From contig CM043967.1 in NCBI GenBank assembly GCA_014529385.2, positions 85,805,278 to 85,869,277 on the forward strand: a stretch of DNA of 64,000 bases. The letters run 5' to 3'. The DNA is from Adiantum capillus-veneris. Taxonomy: Eukaryota; Streptophyta; Polypodiopsida; Polypodiales; Pteridaceae. Position numbers and translations under genes: made by a program. This document shows, one piece after another, positions 1 through 9,442 of the stretch. Below the pieces are notes generated by a model. That model was not told where the DNA came from and ran no database searches. It saw only the letters and a list, made by a program, of their open reading frames with translations. Every line of letters starts with the position of its first letter. Position 1 is the stretch's first letter.

Positions 1-124
1 GGTGGATCTTTATGCAAGTGGCACAAAAATGACACTATTACTCGTCACATTCTCTCATCAAAATCAACAAAACACAATTGGGATACTCTGGTGGATCTTT
101 ATGCAAGTGGCACAAAAATGACAT
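1..124 (+). repeat. Short direct duplication inside the gag fragment
   Basis: The 35 bases at 1-35 (beginning GGTGGATCTTTATGCAAG) recur at 90-124 with one base different. The offset is 89 bp. It is a local tandem duplication within the decayed Copia gag. Confidence 0.85.
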
Positions 125-1245
125 TGCTTTGTAAAGATCTCGAGTCCAAGACTATGCAAAAGAAAGATGGCATGGAAATTTATCTCGCTGGTATAAAGGA
201 TATCAATGAGCAACTCATTTCTACATACGAAGTCATTTCTGATAGTTCACTTGTACAAATTGGTCTATGTGTGTTTCCAGACTCTTACTAGACTTTTGAT
301 AGTACTTGGAGACTTATGATCGAAGGAAATCCTCAAGCTATCAAGTTTGATGCATTGTACACATTGTTGTTATAAGAAGAACAGGGCTAAATAGTGTGTA
401 GTTGAATAGGCTTTGTTGATGCTCAAAGAGGAGGCGGTAACAATAATGTAGCCACTTCTCGAGGCTCTTCTATGAGTGGTAGGTCACATCTGCCTAGTGC
501 TGCTACTAGCAACAAGTATGACAAGTGTGGGCAAAATTTTGCAAATGCAGTTGTGGATTCAAAGGCTATTTTAGATGCAAAACTTTGGCATACACGCTTT
601 GAGCATCTGAATTTTGCAGATTTGTTGCGTGTGCAAAAATGTGATATGGTTTCTTTTTTGCCACCTCTTGAAGCACCTTCTAAGCATTTTTGTGAAGGCT
701 ATATTTTTGGTAAGATGCAATGTTTAAAGTTTTTAAAGGATGGGTTAGCAAGGGCTACATGCAGGTTTCAACTTTTGCATATAAGTGATGGTTGTGGGCC
801 TATACAAACTCCATCCTTGGGTGTTTACCTATGCTTTGTGACTTTCATTGATGATTACTTCAGGGATGCTTGGGTGTATTTGCTTAAGCATTAAGTGTTC
901 ATGTGCTTCAAATAATTTTTGGTTATGGTTGAAAATGTCTCTAGATGTACTATGGGCACCCTCTGTTTGGATCGAGGGAGGAGTATATATCAGATGAATT
1001 TAATGCATTCTTGCTAGTCATGAAATAAAATACCAAAGTACATTGATATATATATATGCCTCAACAAAATGGTGTTGCTAAAAGAACAAGCAAGTCGGTT
1101 ACAGAGATGGCATGATGTACAGTCAAGAGTAAAGCTTTACCACATTCGTTTTTTCTTGAGATTTTCATGTGTGCTACTTATGTACTTAAAAGGTGATCTA
1201 CCAATGTTGTGAAATCTAAGACTCCTTATGAAGCTGTGTGTCCAC
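1..1245 (+). pseudogene. Copia retrotransposon fragment (gag piece, GAG-pre-integrase, integrase core)
   Basis: This is a decayed internal part of a Ty1/Copia element on the plus strand. Residues encoded near 91-291 resemble the N-terminal half of Copia gag (LASGTKM-type and EIYLAGIKDINEQL). The frame at 472-894 contains the GAG-pre-integrase signature (LWHTRFEHL followed by a CEGYIFGK segment) and runs into the integrase catalytic start (DGCGPIQTPSLG, FIDDYFRDAWVYLLKH). The integrase continues out of frame through 900-1240, where PQQNGVAKRT and KSKTPYEAV are readable between stops. The zinc knuckle and protease that normally lie between gag and integrase are missing, so the fragment has an internal deletion as well as stops and frameshifts. 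The 5' end lies outside the window and no LTR or RT is visible. It is a non-functional relic. The class call is firm; the exact breakpoints are not. Confidence 0.85.
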
Positions 1246-4200
1246 CCACATGAGGATTTGCCTCTTTCCTCGCTCTTGCATCCCTCTCAGATGAATGGAA
1301 TGTTTGTTCAAGATTGTCTAAAGTTTGTTGGCACTCTTCATGGTCTTCAAAAATTGTAGCCATTTGACCCATTTGGCTCTTTACCGATGCCAGTGTCCCA
1401 CGATCTCCATCGTATTGCACAACTATGTCATGTTCGCTTGTGTACTGAGTGAGTAGTTGCCACATTAGACCATGTACTTGTTCCATACGTCCTACAAAAT
1501 AGGTCTTTCTTAGGAAAAAAATGTCAAAACACATTTCTACTTGTTTATAATGCTTCGTTTACCTCTCAATGGTGTGCCATTTTTTTGTTTTGTGCATTCT
1601 TCCTCCTTGAGACTTCTTGACGGTGGTAGCCCCTTCTTCATCATGGAGATGAGCAATGAACGCACAATTTTGTTGTCTATTTTGTGAATCAGTGTCTTGT
1701 AGACTATCATGTTGATGTGGTCTTCTTCCAACCTTGCAAAACATGTGACATCTCTCACCATTGCATGATCATTAGCTTGGCACACAACGATAAACACTTC
1801 TCTAATATTGGCCACTGCATGTGCAAGCCGAGCCTAACGAACAAATTGACACACATGCATTTTCTTCCAATGTGGAACCTTTGTATCTGATAGCCCATGC
1901 ACAGAAGTGCTGGTGGGAAGGAAAAAAATTGAAGAATTAACCGCAAAATCTACTAACATCTCCTCACAAATTGCATAGGGCCTTTCTCGACTATGGGTGG
2001 CTTGACAAGGCTTGATAGAGTGTTCTTTGTCTCTTCCTCTGTTTTGTCAGGACTATAATGTGCAATTTGAACACAGCCGCCATTAGTACTTGAAACATTA
2101 CAAAGATCATACGTTCATGGTTTAGGTTTCTCACAATAGACCTTAATCATAACATTCATGATCTCCAAAAAATATACCGACTTTGACATTGGAAGGCTAT
2201 TATTGGATGACGAGTATGTCACTATTGTTAGATCTAACACATCCATTATCTCTGTTTCCAAACTTGTCATGAAATCAATGATGTCCTTGAGATTCATGCC
2301 AAAGATCTTTCTTACTAATAACAAAAAAGCCAGATAACAATTATCACTTTTCAAAGTCCGATCTCGTTATAAAAGATTGTTCACAAGGAAAAAAATGCAC
2401 TGAAATCTATTGGTTTCCTTTGTGCGGACATGCTGTTGTGAACCTCTAGTCTCTATAGGTCAATCAAGATGCATTATAGAAAAGTGAAAGCAAGTTACGT
2501 CACAAGAAAATACCATCTTGAAAAGCAGCTAACCAAAAATCAATTTTGATATGAAAGTCTTTGCCTGCACATTGGACTCAACAATTGTTGGCTTCAAGTG
2601 AATTTTTTGAGGAGCAATACATTTCAAGGTTGTTGAGGGAGGTGCATGTTGTTATGCCTGACGAGAACATTCCTCTCTGTTCTGCATAGCAACGTTGGGG
2701 GTGGAAATGTTGTTCGGGCTCTTGTTATCCAGCAACATATATAGAGTTTTGACACTTTTAATATTAAAGTTTTGTTTATTCAACCATATGAAGTAATTTG
2801 TGAAGCATTAGTTCTCAATTTGCCCCATAACATTGTGAGATACTTACCTGCAAAGACACCTTTTTCCTACATTTGCCAATGACTTATTCACCTTGGCTAA
2901 TGCTCCTTTCTTCATGAGGCACATCTCGTAAGCAAAAGACTCATTCCTATGCTGCTTGGCATCTTCCAGGAACAAGTCCAAGTTAGCACCCTCAATAGCT
3001 TCAAATGAACGCTCTTGATCGAGCTATACACATTTTGTGCCTCTCTTTCAAATGAAGACCACAAAACCTCAATACATATCCATTCCCAAAAGACACCAAC
3101 TCTCGTGATTCACAAACCCTCTTAGGCCCAAGCATATGACAATTTAACGTTTTTGCGAGAAATAAACAACATGAATAGATATCACAAGTATCAATTTTGA
3201 GGGATGTCAAGACTCGTCACGTCTGCAAGGACACTTGAATCCACATCCTGAAGAAAGTAAGTCTTATTTCTTGGTGGAAGGTCTACACAAGCCAATCCAT
3301 ACAAGCGCTCTTCCTAGACCCACTTCGAACGTGAGTTCCATTTGATCATTTGCAAAGTCTTGCAGATCCACAATTATAAGATACAAATTTAGTACACATA
3401 AACCCTAAACCAAGGATTTGTAACGCACCTCCACCAATCGTCTCCCAGTGTTGGATCAACCATGGCCAATGAGTGCTTTGTCATTCTTTGGGTGTGCCAA
3501 ACAAAATCCTACCATGTAGGCCTATAACTATTTCAATAGGGAGTGAATGCTTGATTGTATCAAAATGAAATATCAAGAGAGAAAGTAACAGATACCATAA
3601 ATGGTACCTAGTACACTACTTTCCCAAAATCCTTAGCTCATACATGACCTTGTTGTTTGTCTAAAAAATTAAGTGGATGAAAGCATTTCAACATATGCAT
3701 TCCACTTGTAGAGTTCAATCAAAGCATATTTAAAAAAAAACACAGACCAAAGCATATGCTTACTATGAGGTGGAAAATACTGCATACTTACCCGAAGTCA
3801 AGGGAAATTTTCAAACCTCAAAGATACATTACCAAAATTCCAACCTCAAAAGTCCTAATATTCCTTAGACCTGCTAACCACTAAAAGTAGAGATTGGTAG
3901 AGATAAACAAATATTTAACTGTTAACCCTAGGTGTTGCCTTCGTACTCCGAACCCCTTGGTTAGATTCTTCAAAGGAACTTCTTAAACTATCAGTTAATT
4001 GAGCCGAGCTTAGGGTATTGTGCTACCAATAGGGATAGTTTAAGAAACTTCTTAAACTATCAGTTAATTGAGACCAACTTAGGGTATTGTGCTATCGTGA
4101 TTGTAAGCAACATGGTAAAGTAAACTTATCTGCTACCCCTTGGCAACTGAGAGCTTCTTTCCATAAAAGACCATCAACACTTATGGAGTGATTTATCATT

Positions 4201-4480
4201 ACTCATGTCATACCCCTTAAAATATCACTCCCATAGACACAATTAGTGCTATACTCTAAGCATGAGATCCTCTCAAGTTGGAATCTTATTCACAACTGAA
4301 TCTTTGAAACCATTATAATTTTCCGTTGAAAGAAGAGAAAATTCTCCAAACAAGAAAGAAGGTATTCATACTAAATATGCTTTAATTTTAAAAACAATAG
4401 ATTACCTACCTTGAGGCTCTCTTAGCAGATTCATGATATCCCATGAATAAGTTGCTTGATAGCGAGTCCCTACTTGCTTG
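1246..4480. other. No recognisable gene; short minus-strand open frames only
   Basis: I recognise no family in this 3.2-kb stretch. Minus-strand frames of 60-100 codons exist (1226-1534, 1537-1815, 2115-2354, 3001-3210). The one at 1537-1815 has a plausibly protein-like composition (FARLEEDHINMIVYKTLIHK), but none shows a motif I can name and neighbouring frames do not join. Between 2850 and 3060 a further minus-strand stretch reads without stops, suggesting an old coding remnant broken by frameshifts. It may be a degraded transposon or captured gene fragment. The only clear structure is the tandem repeat at 3977-4096. Confidence 0.5.
3977..4096. repeat. 69-bp tandem duplication with embedded near-palindrome
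   Basis: The segment beginning AACTTCTTAAACTATCAG at 3977 recurs at 4046 (offset 69 bp), both running into TTAGGGTATTGTGCTA. Between the units, GATAGTTTAAGAA at about 4034 is the near-reverse complement of the repeat's own TTCTTAAACTATC. The second unit can therefore fold into a hairpin. Confidence 0.75.
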
Positions 4481-5070
4481 CTCATGATACATGGGTTTCA
4501 TATACATAATACTATTTCTACTTGGAAATTAGCCTATAAAAAACTCTACTAACTTTTGACTGGTTGCCTACCAGTAAATGACTACTAGAGGAAAACAATT
4601 CCGTGAGCATCTATGGTTTCGGCTAACATAGCATAAGATGGGACTTCGTGTTAGATTATAAAATTTTTGCAAAAAATATATTTTTACTTTCAACAGATAT
4701 GTCTTCTTTTATTGTGGGATGTAATCGGATAACAACTGGTAGGCCCATTTACCTGCAATGTTGTGCAGGCACTAACAGAGCGGTTGTTTGTCTTTATTAT
4801 GGATGCATGTATGTAAAGGTCTATCTTGTCTTTTTGATGATTGAGGATATGCTATTGATGAATTGGACTCTCTGAAAAAAGTCTCCTAACTTGTGTATCT
4901 ATTGGGAGGAAGTTTACTACTATTAACTCCTCGTCACTTTGGGATGTATTATTGTTCTGATACTCAAATGATAATATGTCTACTGCATTGACTGGTTCTT
5001 TTTTGGTCCTTGTCCCTTTTTTTTAAAGTCGCTTGTGCTATCAATAGTAAAGTAACCTAAATACATATAT
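4481..5070 (+). repeat. ~590-bp direct repeat, copy 1 (possible pseudo-LTR of a Penelope-like element)
   Basis: This segment matches 13272-13864 in the same orientation over its whole length, at roughly 85-90% identity by eye. Landmarks in order are CATATACATAATACTAT, GACTGGTTGCCTACCAGT, ATAGCATAAGATGGGACTTC, TCAACAGATATGTCTTC and a terminal AACCTAAATACATATAT. It lies upstream of the RT-like region at 6366-8040 and its partner lies downstream. The arrangement fits the LTR-like repeats that flank Penelope-like elements, although that reading is inference. Each copy holds a 75-codon open frame (here 4648-4875) of identical length, with no recognisable domain. Confidence 0.75.
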
Positions 5071-5237
5071 AGTAATCACATGGGAGGGGGAGACAAATCT
5101 CTTTCTCTAGGACCAATGTACCAGTATTTTAGTAGTTTAGATTCGTGTGGTTGAATTCAGTTGAGTTCTGATCCTATGCATTGTCAATCTAGCTATGGGG
5201 TAATTCCACATAGCAATCAAGATGGAAATTTTGTTGG

Positions 5238-6008
5238 TTGGAGGATGGATATTACTACCTGTTTTCTTTCTCTATTTTATTTAATTTGTACTTTCAGCTC
5301 TCTACCTTGGATAATGAGCTCAAATTCGATACGGCACCGCTATCGATTGCCTCTCTTCTTGTACTTAGTTACATTAAGAATGAGGCTTCTATCACTCTTA
5401 TCTGGCTTGCAGCACAACAAACTGAGCATCAAGATTCAGTCATGCATCTTTTAACCTTCAATGATTGGGTCACCATTCATCTTCTTTTGGCAAAAGATGG
5501 TAAGGAGGGGATGAAATACTTGTTAGACCTAATCAACAATCTCAGTCCGACTACTAAGTCCCATCATCTGGACTTGGTGAGTTTCTCTTCAAAGCTCCCT
5601 GTGAGTCAAACATTCTCTGGTTTGACCATGCAATCTGTTTTTTGCTTAACCATCTTGCCCTTCTCTTTCCTAATTACCCCCCTGTCTACCACCTTCCTCC
5701 TATCTGTTCCGGTCTTGGTGGACAAGCTAAAGAGGCAGTTAAAAGCTCAGATTGCCTTTATGCAATTGTGTTCACTTATGTATGATGTATTAAAGGATCT
5801 CGAGGAAGATACCCCTGGTAGCACTATCACCTCGTTTGGTGACTTCAAAGGAGTGAAACATATTGTTAGCCTCCTCAAACCTTGCTTGGATGAGGACGGT
5901 ACACCATCCCCCAAACGCCCTCTAGCCATCTCCACCCCTCTCACTCTTTTACTTCCTTCCTCACTCCTTCTTCTTCTATTGATTCAAACTTGGGAGTGGG
6001 AAAGCTAA
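5238..6008 (+). CDS. Hypothetical 256-codon ORF upstream of the RT-like region
   Basis: An open frame of 256 codons starts at an ATG at 5238 and ends with TAA at 6008. The product is leucine- and serine-rich with several hydrophobic stretches, and ends in a low-complexity serine/leucine tail. A charged segment near residues 175-215 (KDLEEDTPGS, GVKHIVSLLKPCLDEDG) looks more like real protein than the rest. I do not recognise a family. Its position, about 360 bp upstream of the RT-like region and on the same strand, would suit the N-terminal part of the same retroelement polyprotein. The frame beyond the stop still reads protein-like for a while (EEEVRDILYDNSRILDF), suggesting decay. It may be non-functional. 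Confidence 0.35.
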   Translation: MEDGYYYLFSFSILFNLYFQLSTLDNELKFDTAPLSIASLLVLSYIKNEASITLIWLAAQQTEHQDSVMHLLTFNDWVTIHLLLAKDGKEGMKYLLDLINNLSPTTKSHHLDLVSFSSKLPVSQTFSGLTMQSVFCLTILPFSFLITPLSTTFLLSVPVLVDKLKRQLKAQIAFMQLCSLMYDVLKDLEEDTPGSTITSFGDFKGVKHIVSLLKPCLDEDGTPSPKRPLAISTPLTLLLPSSLLLLLLIQTWEWES

Positions 6009-6365
6009 AAGCTATATCAGAGGAAGAGGTAAGGGATATCCTGTACGACAACTCCCGGATTCTTGACTTTTTATGACAGGTAACCACGACTGTAGCGGAC
6101 AGAATATGTATCTATAAAGAGCCTTCGGAGGCAAAAGTGTATGTTCATTGTCTCTTTACAAGCAAAATTTTTGAGTACTTCCCACCTATCCATACTTTTA
6201 CAGAATGCTTTGACATAGTGTTTGGCAGTCACTCTCTCCTTGAAGATTTTAGGATCAGCTAGAAGTACAAGAATTGTCTAAATTTTTTATATATACTCAA
6301 CAAGGTTTCTATCAAAACCTTTTGGAAATGAATGTGACTGCCATAAATATTCTCAATATTGTAAC

Positions 6366-8040
6366 TTGAATTCGGTGAGTATGGGTTACATGTTTGCACT
6401 AATCGTAGCAGATGACCTTACTCAAGGACTACTTGGTAAGGGATCGAATCATATTCCACTTCATCCGATGAACCCACATTTGGCTTTTGATTCACTATTA
6501 CATTGTTTGGCTAACATAGCCAATTTACTTAAACTCAACAATAACATTCGATCTCAGCTTCATGATACATTGCTGGGAGTGTTCAAACATAAACTCTCTC
6601 TTCTACGTGCCTCTTGGCTTAAGGAGGAAACCAGCTAGAGCAATCTGGAGATAATGGCACGACTTAACATGATAAAAGACCATTGGTTTGTTGTGGGGTT
6701 AGACAAAACACCCAATATACCAACAATGATTTGTAAATATGTTTGGCTAAGATTACAGATGAACGGAGGCTTGATGTTAATGAATTTGAGCCTAACGATA
6801 TGTCTATCTCTGCAACTATTAGCTTTATTAGGGAATGCCTTAATACATTTGGATACATGACAACCACATATAAAATACCCATTCTCTTCCCTACATACAA
6901 AAGCCACAAGCAGAAATTTAGGTGGATCTCTGATGCTTCAAATTGTATATTTACGCTCGTTATTGATACCATTACTGGATCTCTAAATTTAGTTGTGCAA
7001 GACTTTGAAAGGATTTGTGCAATAAAAAAACAAACGTATAGAAAATTCCTTTATAAAGATGTTTCTACATATTGGCTTGTCAAAAATTCTACGGAGGTTT
7101 TCCTCAATCTACCTAACATGATTACACATCTCTATATCACCGACATCACACAATGCTACGCGACCATTCCCCTTACTGGTTCAATAGGACTTATTGATGT
7201 ACTAAACAAGCTTGTTAAAATGGTTTTTGACGATAGAAGAAATGAAGGTTATTCATGTACCTCTATGGTCAAAGTACCTCGTTGGATAAAACAATCAACT
7301 AAGAAAATACCAACCCATTATGGATTGGGAGAGTTGGTTGATCTCATTGAATGGCTACTCTTAAATTGTTATGTGAGGTTGGGTAACTCACGTTACCGAC
7401 AGGTACACGGAATCTGTATGGGTTTTTCTTATTCTCCTATCATGTGTAATCTGTACCTCGTCTATTTTGAATTCAAATGGGTTTCCAAAATGATGCAGCA
7501 ACCTGAAACCTCAGAACTACTTCAATCCTTTGACATTACTTTTTGATACATGGATGATATCTTTAGCATAAATAATCCAGGCTTTGACACATTTGTCAAA
7601 GATATCTACCCAAATGTATTTGAGATTGACTCAACTTTCTTAGAAGAGAGTTCCGTAGCAGAATATTGAAAGGTCACGAAAACGTCATTGTTAATTTAGA
7701 AATAACACTTATACCGCCGTATATGAGAGAATTTACTACTAGATACTTGTGGAAGAGAGACAAACTGATGCTTACGTCTATGGAATTTGTAAAAAGAAAA
7801 GGTAATCAACCGTATAATAACTCTATTAAAACATGTTTGGGCATGGTAGATCTTATATTGTATTCCTCGGCCAATTCCTTTATTGCTTTGATGAGATACT
7901 GAAGCTTATTTCCAAATTTATGTACAATGGGTTTAATAGGAAAGATCTAACTTACACCATTTGTAAGTTTTTGAAAAATAGACTTTGGCTTGGAATAAGG
8001 ACATACATTGATATTTTCATCACACTGATGAGGCAGTAGG
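6366..8040 (+). pseudogene. Penelope-like reverse transcriptase, broken
   Basis: The stretch reads as one RT of the YIDD/GIPMG type seen in Penelope-like elements rather than LTR or LINE RTs. An N-terminal block (HWFVVGLDKTPNIPTMICKY near 6680-6745) is followed by KFRWISDASNC (motif 2 position), DITQCYATIPL (motif A, the D..xLYTxIP form), YRQVHGICMGFSYSPIMCNL (motif B) and YMDDIFSINNPGF (motif C) at 7547. Motif C is cut off by a TGA at 7544-7546 in the same frame, and the thumb region (WKRDKLML, then LKLISKFMYNGF) needs two further frame changes near 7660 and 7830. No GIY-YIG endonuclease is recognisable downstream. It is a dead copy. The RT fold is well supported; assignment to the Penelope group rather than another non-LTR, non-LINE lineage is a judgement from motif spacing. 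Confidence 0.65.
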
Positions 8041-8068
8041 CCCATGCTCTAGTGGCCTACTGTCTCAT
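8028..8068 (+). other. 15-bp-stem hairpin just after the RT remnant
   Basis: ATGAGGCAGTAGGCC at 8028-8042 pairs with GGCCTACTGTCTCAT at 8054-8068 with one G-T position, leaving an 11-base loop. The loop and right arm (GCTCTAGTGG), together with GGGTTTGGG about 40 bases further on, weakly resemble the two internal promoter boxes of a tRNA-derived sequence. The hairpin is clear; any function is unknown. Confidence 0.7.
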
Positions 8069-9170
8069 AGAGTATGGAGCCTGGGTTTGGGCAGACATAC
8101 GTACATACATATACTTATATATCATGTTTTTTTTTAAAACCACATCGGTTAGAAAATGTACTGATTGCCTTCATCCAAGAATGAGCATCTTTTTGGGGTG
8201 CAACTGGTATTTTTCTCTATTTTTTGCAGTCAGCGTGGATATGCCACATTATTTGGATGTGAGAGGTTCCTCTTAATAAGAATACTGCAATCTTGATTGT
8301 ATAACCATTTTTAACATCACACGATGTGCATTCACCTAACCTGCACGATACAGACATTGCAGACGAATAACGACGGCTCTGTGTTGAATGCCGCCGAATG
8401 GCGTGTAAGACCAGGTATGCTGCAAACGAAGTTGCAGCTGTAGATGATACACACATGCCGCCCAACGCCTACTACTTAAGGAGCAGGTGAGTTCTTGTGA
8501 AAGTACTTGCTTAGTGCCCGGAGTGATTGTGAGAAAGAGCACCTGCTGTTGAGTAAGAGTAGCATAGCACTTTGCATTATGGAAAAGGGAAATGCAATTT
8601 TCGAGTTCGGATCTGCTGAGGTTGGTGCTTATTAATTTGTTTACCAAATGATTCTTAACTGTTAGGATCTATTTTGCTGCATAATTGTGACTACGTAATG
8701 TAGCAAGACTGCTATGCATGAAAACTATTGCTTGTTGGTCTAATGGCTCTACTAGTAGTTAGTGGGCTGCTATGTAAAAGATCTGAATGAACGTAAAAGG
8801 TTGCAGGGGAAGTATCCCATATCACTATGCATTCTCTCATGGCTTTGTTTCTGTACTATTACTCTGGCTATGGGTACAATGTTACCAGTATGGGAGGTGA
8901 TGATAACTATATTTGGAGGCACTATGTATATGGTGGTTTTTTTGCTGAGTAGACTTGTGCACTGGCATGTATACGTTTGCATGGTATATTGGGGCAATTT
9001 TTCTGTATCATGCATCGGCATGAATACATGCATGAATACGAGCTGAGAACTTGCACCATCATGATGATTTAAGTATTGGGAGTATGCGTAGGGATACTGA
9101 GTTGCTAAGAAATCTGGTTTTACTAATGTTTTGGTACTTCAGGGATGAATGGCTACAAACAGCTGGTTCT
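8069..9170. other. No recognisable gene
   Basis: This 1.1-kb stretch holds only short unrelated open frames on both strands and no motif I can name. It lies between the RT remnant and the left target duplication of the Copia insertion. Together with 12870-13271 it would be continuous sequence before that insertion, and so may be the 3' part of the Penelope-like element. Short phrases such as GGAAGGTAAGTAT recur loosely on the far side (12876 and 13058), suggesting very degraded internal repetition. Confidence 0.5.
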
Positions 9171-9175
9171 GAACT

Positions 9176-9363
9176 TGAAGGGGATCGGGGAGCACCACAG
9201 ACGGAGAGTGAGAGAGAGAGAGAAGGAGACAGACACGATGTGGGTGGGGAGACTCAAAGAGTGAGCAGCCCCCTATACACTTATGCTATGTATAAGGTAT
9301 ACAAGTCAGTGGGCGCCCAGACTCTGGGCGGCCGGGCAAGGCACAGACGCCTATACCCCAACA
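9176..9363 (-). repeat. 3' LTR of the non-autonomous Copia element
   Basis: This is the 188-bp LTR at the low-coordinate end, which is the 3' LTR because the element runs on the minus strand. Read on the minus strand it begins TGTTGGGGTATAGGCG and ends CCCCTTCA. It contains a short (GA)n tract and a GC-rich CCGGCCGCCCAGAGTCTGGG block with internal dyad symmetry. It is identical to 12677-12864. Confidence 0.95.
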
Positions 9364-9371
9364 ACCTCCCA

Positions 9372-9395
9372 CTTAAAGGCGACTGTGCCTTTAAG
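9372..9395 (-). other. Hairpin next to the polypurine tract
   Basis: CTTAAAGGC at 9372-9380 is exactly complementary to GCCTTTAAG at 9387-9395 around a 6-base loop. It lies immediately upstream (in element orientation) of the polypurine tract and 3' LTR. It could be an RNA structure near the plus-strand priming site, but its role is unknown. Confidence 0.75.
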
Positions 9396-9442
9396 CAAGG
9401 GAACCTAGTCTAAAGACTACAAAAGGTGAGAGAAAACCGCTC

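Noticed and set aside
1226-1815. Minus-strand frames as a possible host gene
   Set aside because: Short, not joined by consistent splice signals, and without any motif I can name; noted only as possible remnants.
8026-8075. CTGATGAG at the hairpin after the RT remnant as a hammerhead
   Set aside because: No GAAA follows the stem; the sequence after the right arm is TAGAG.
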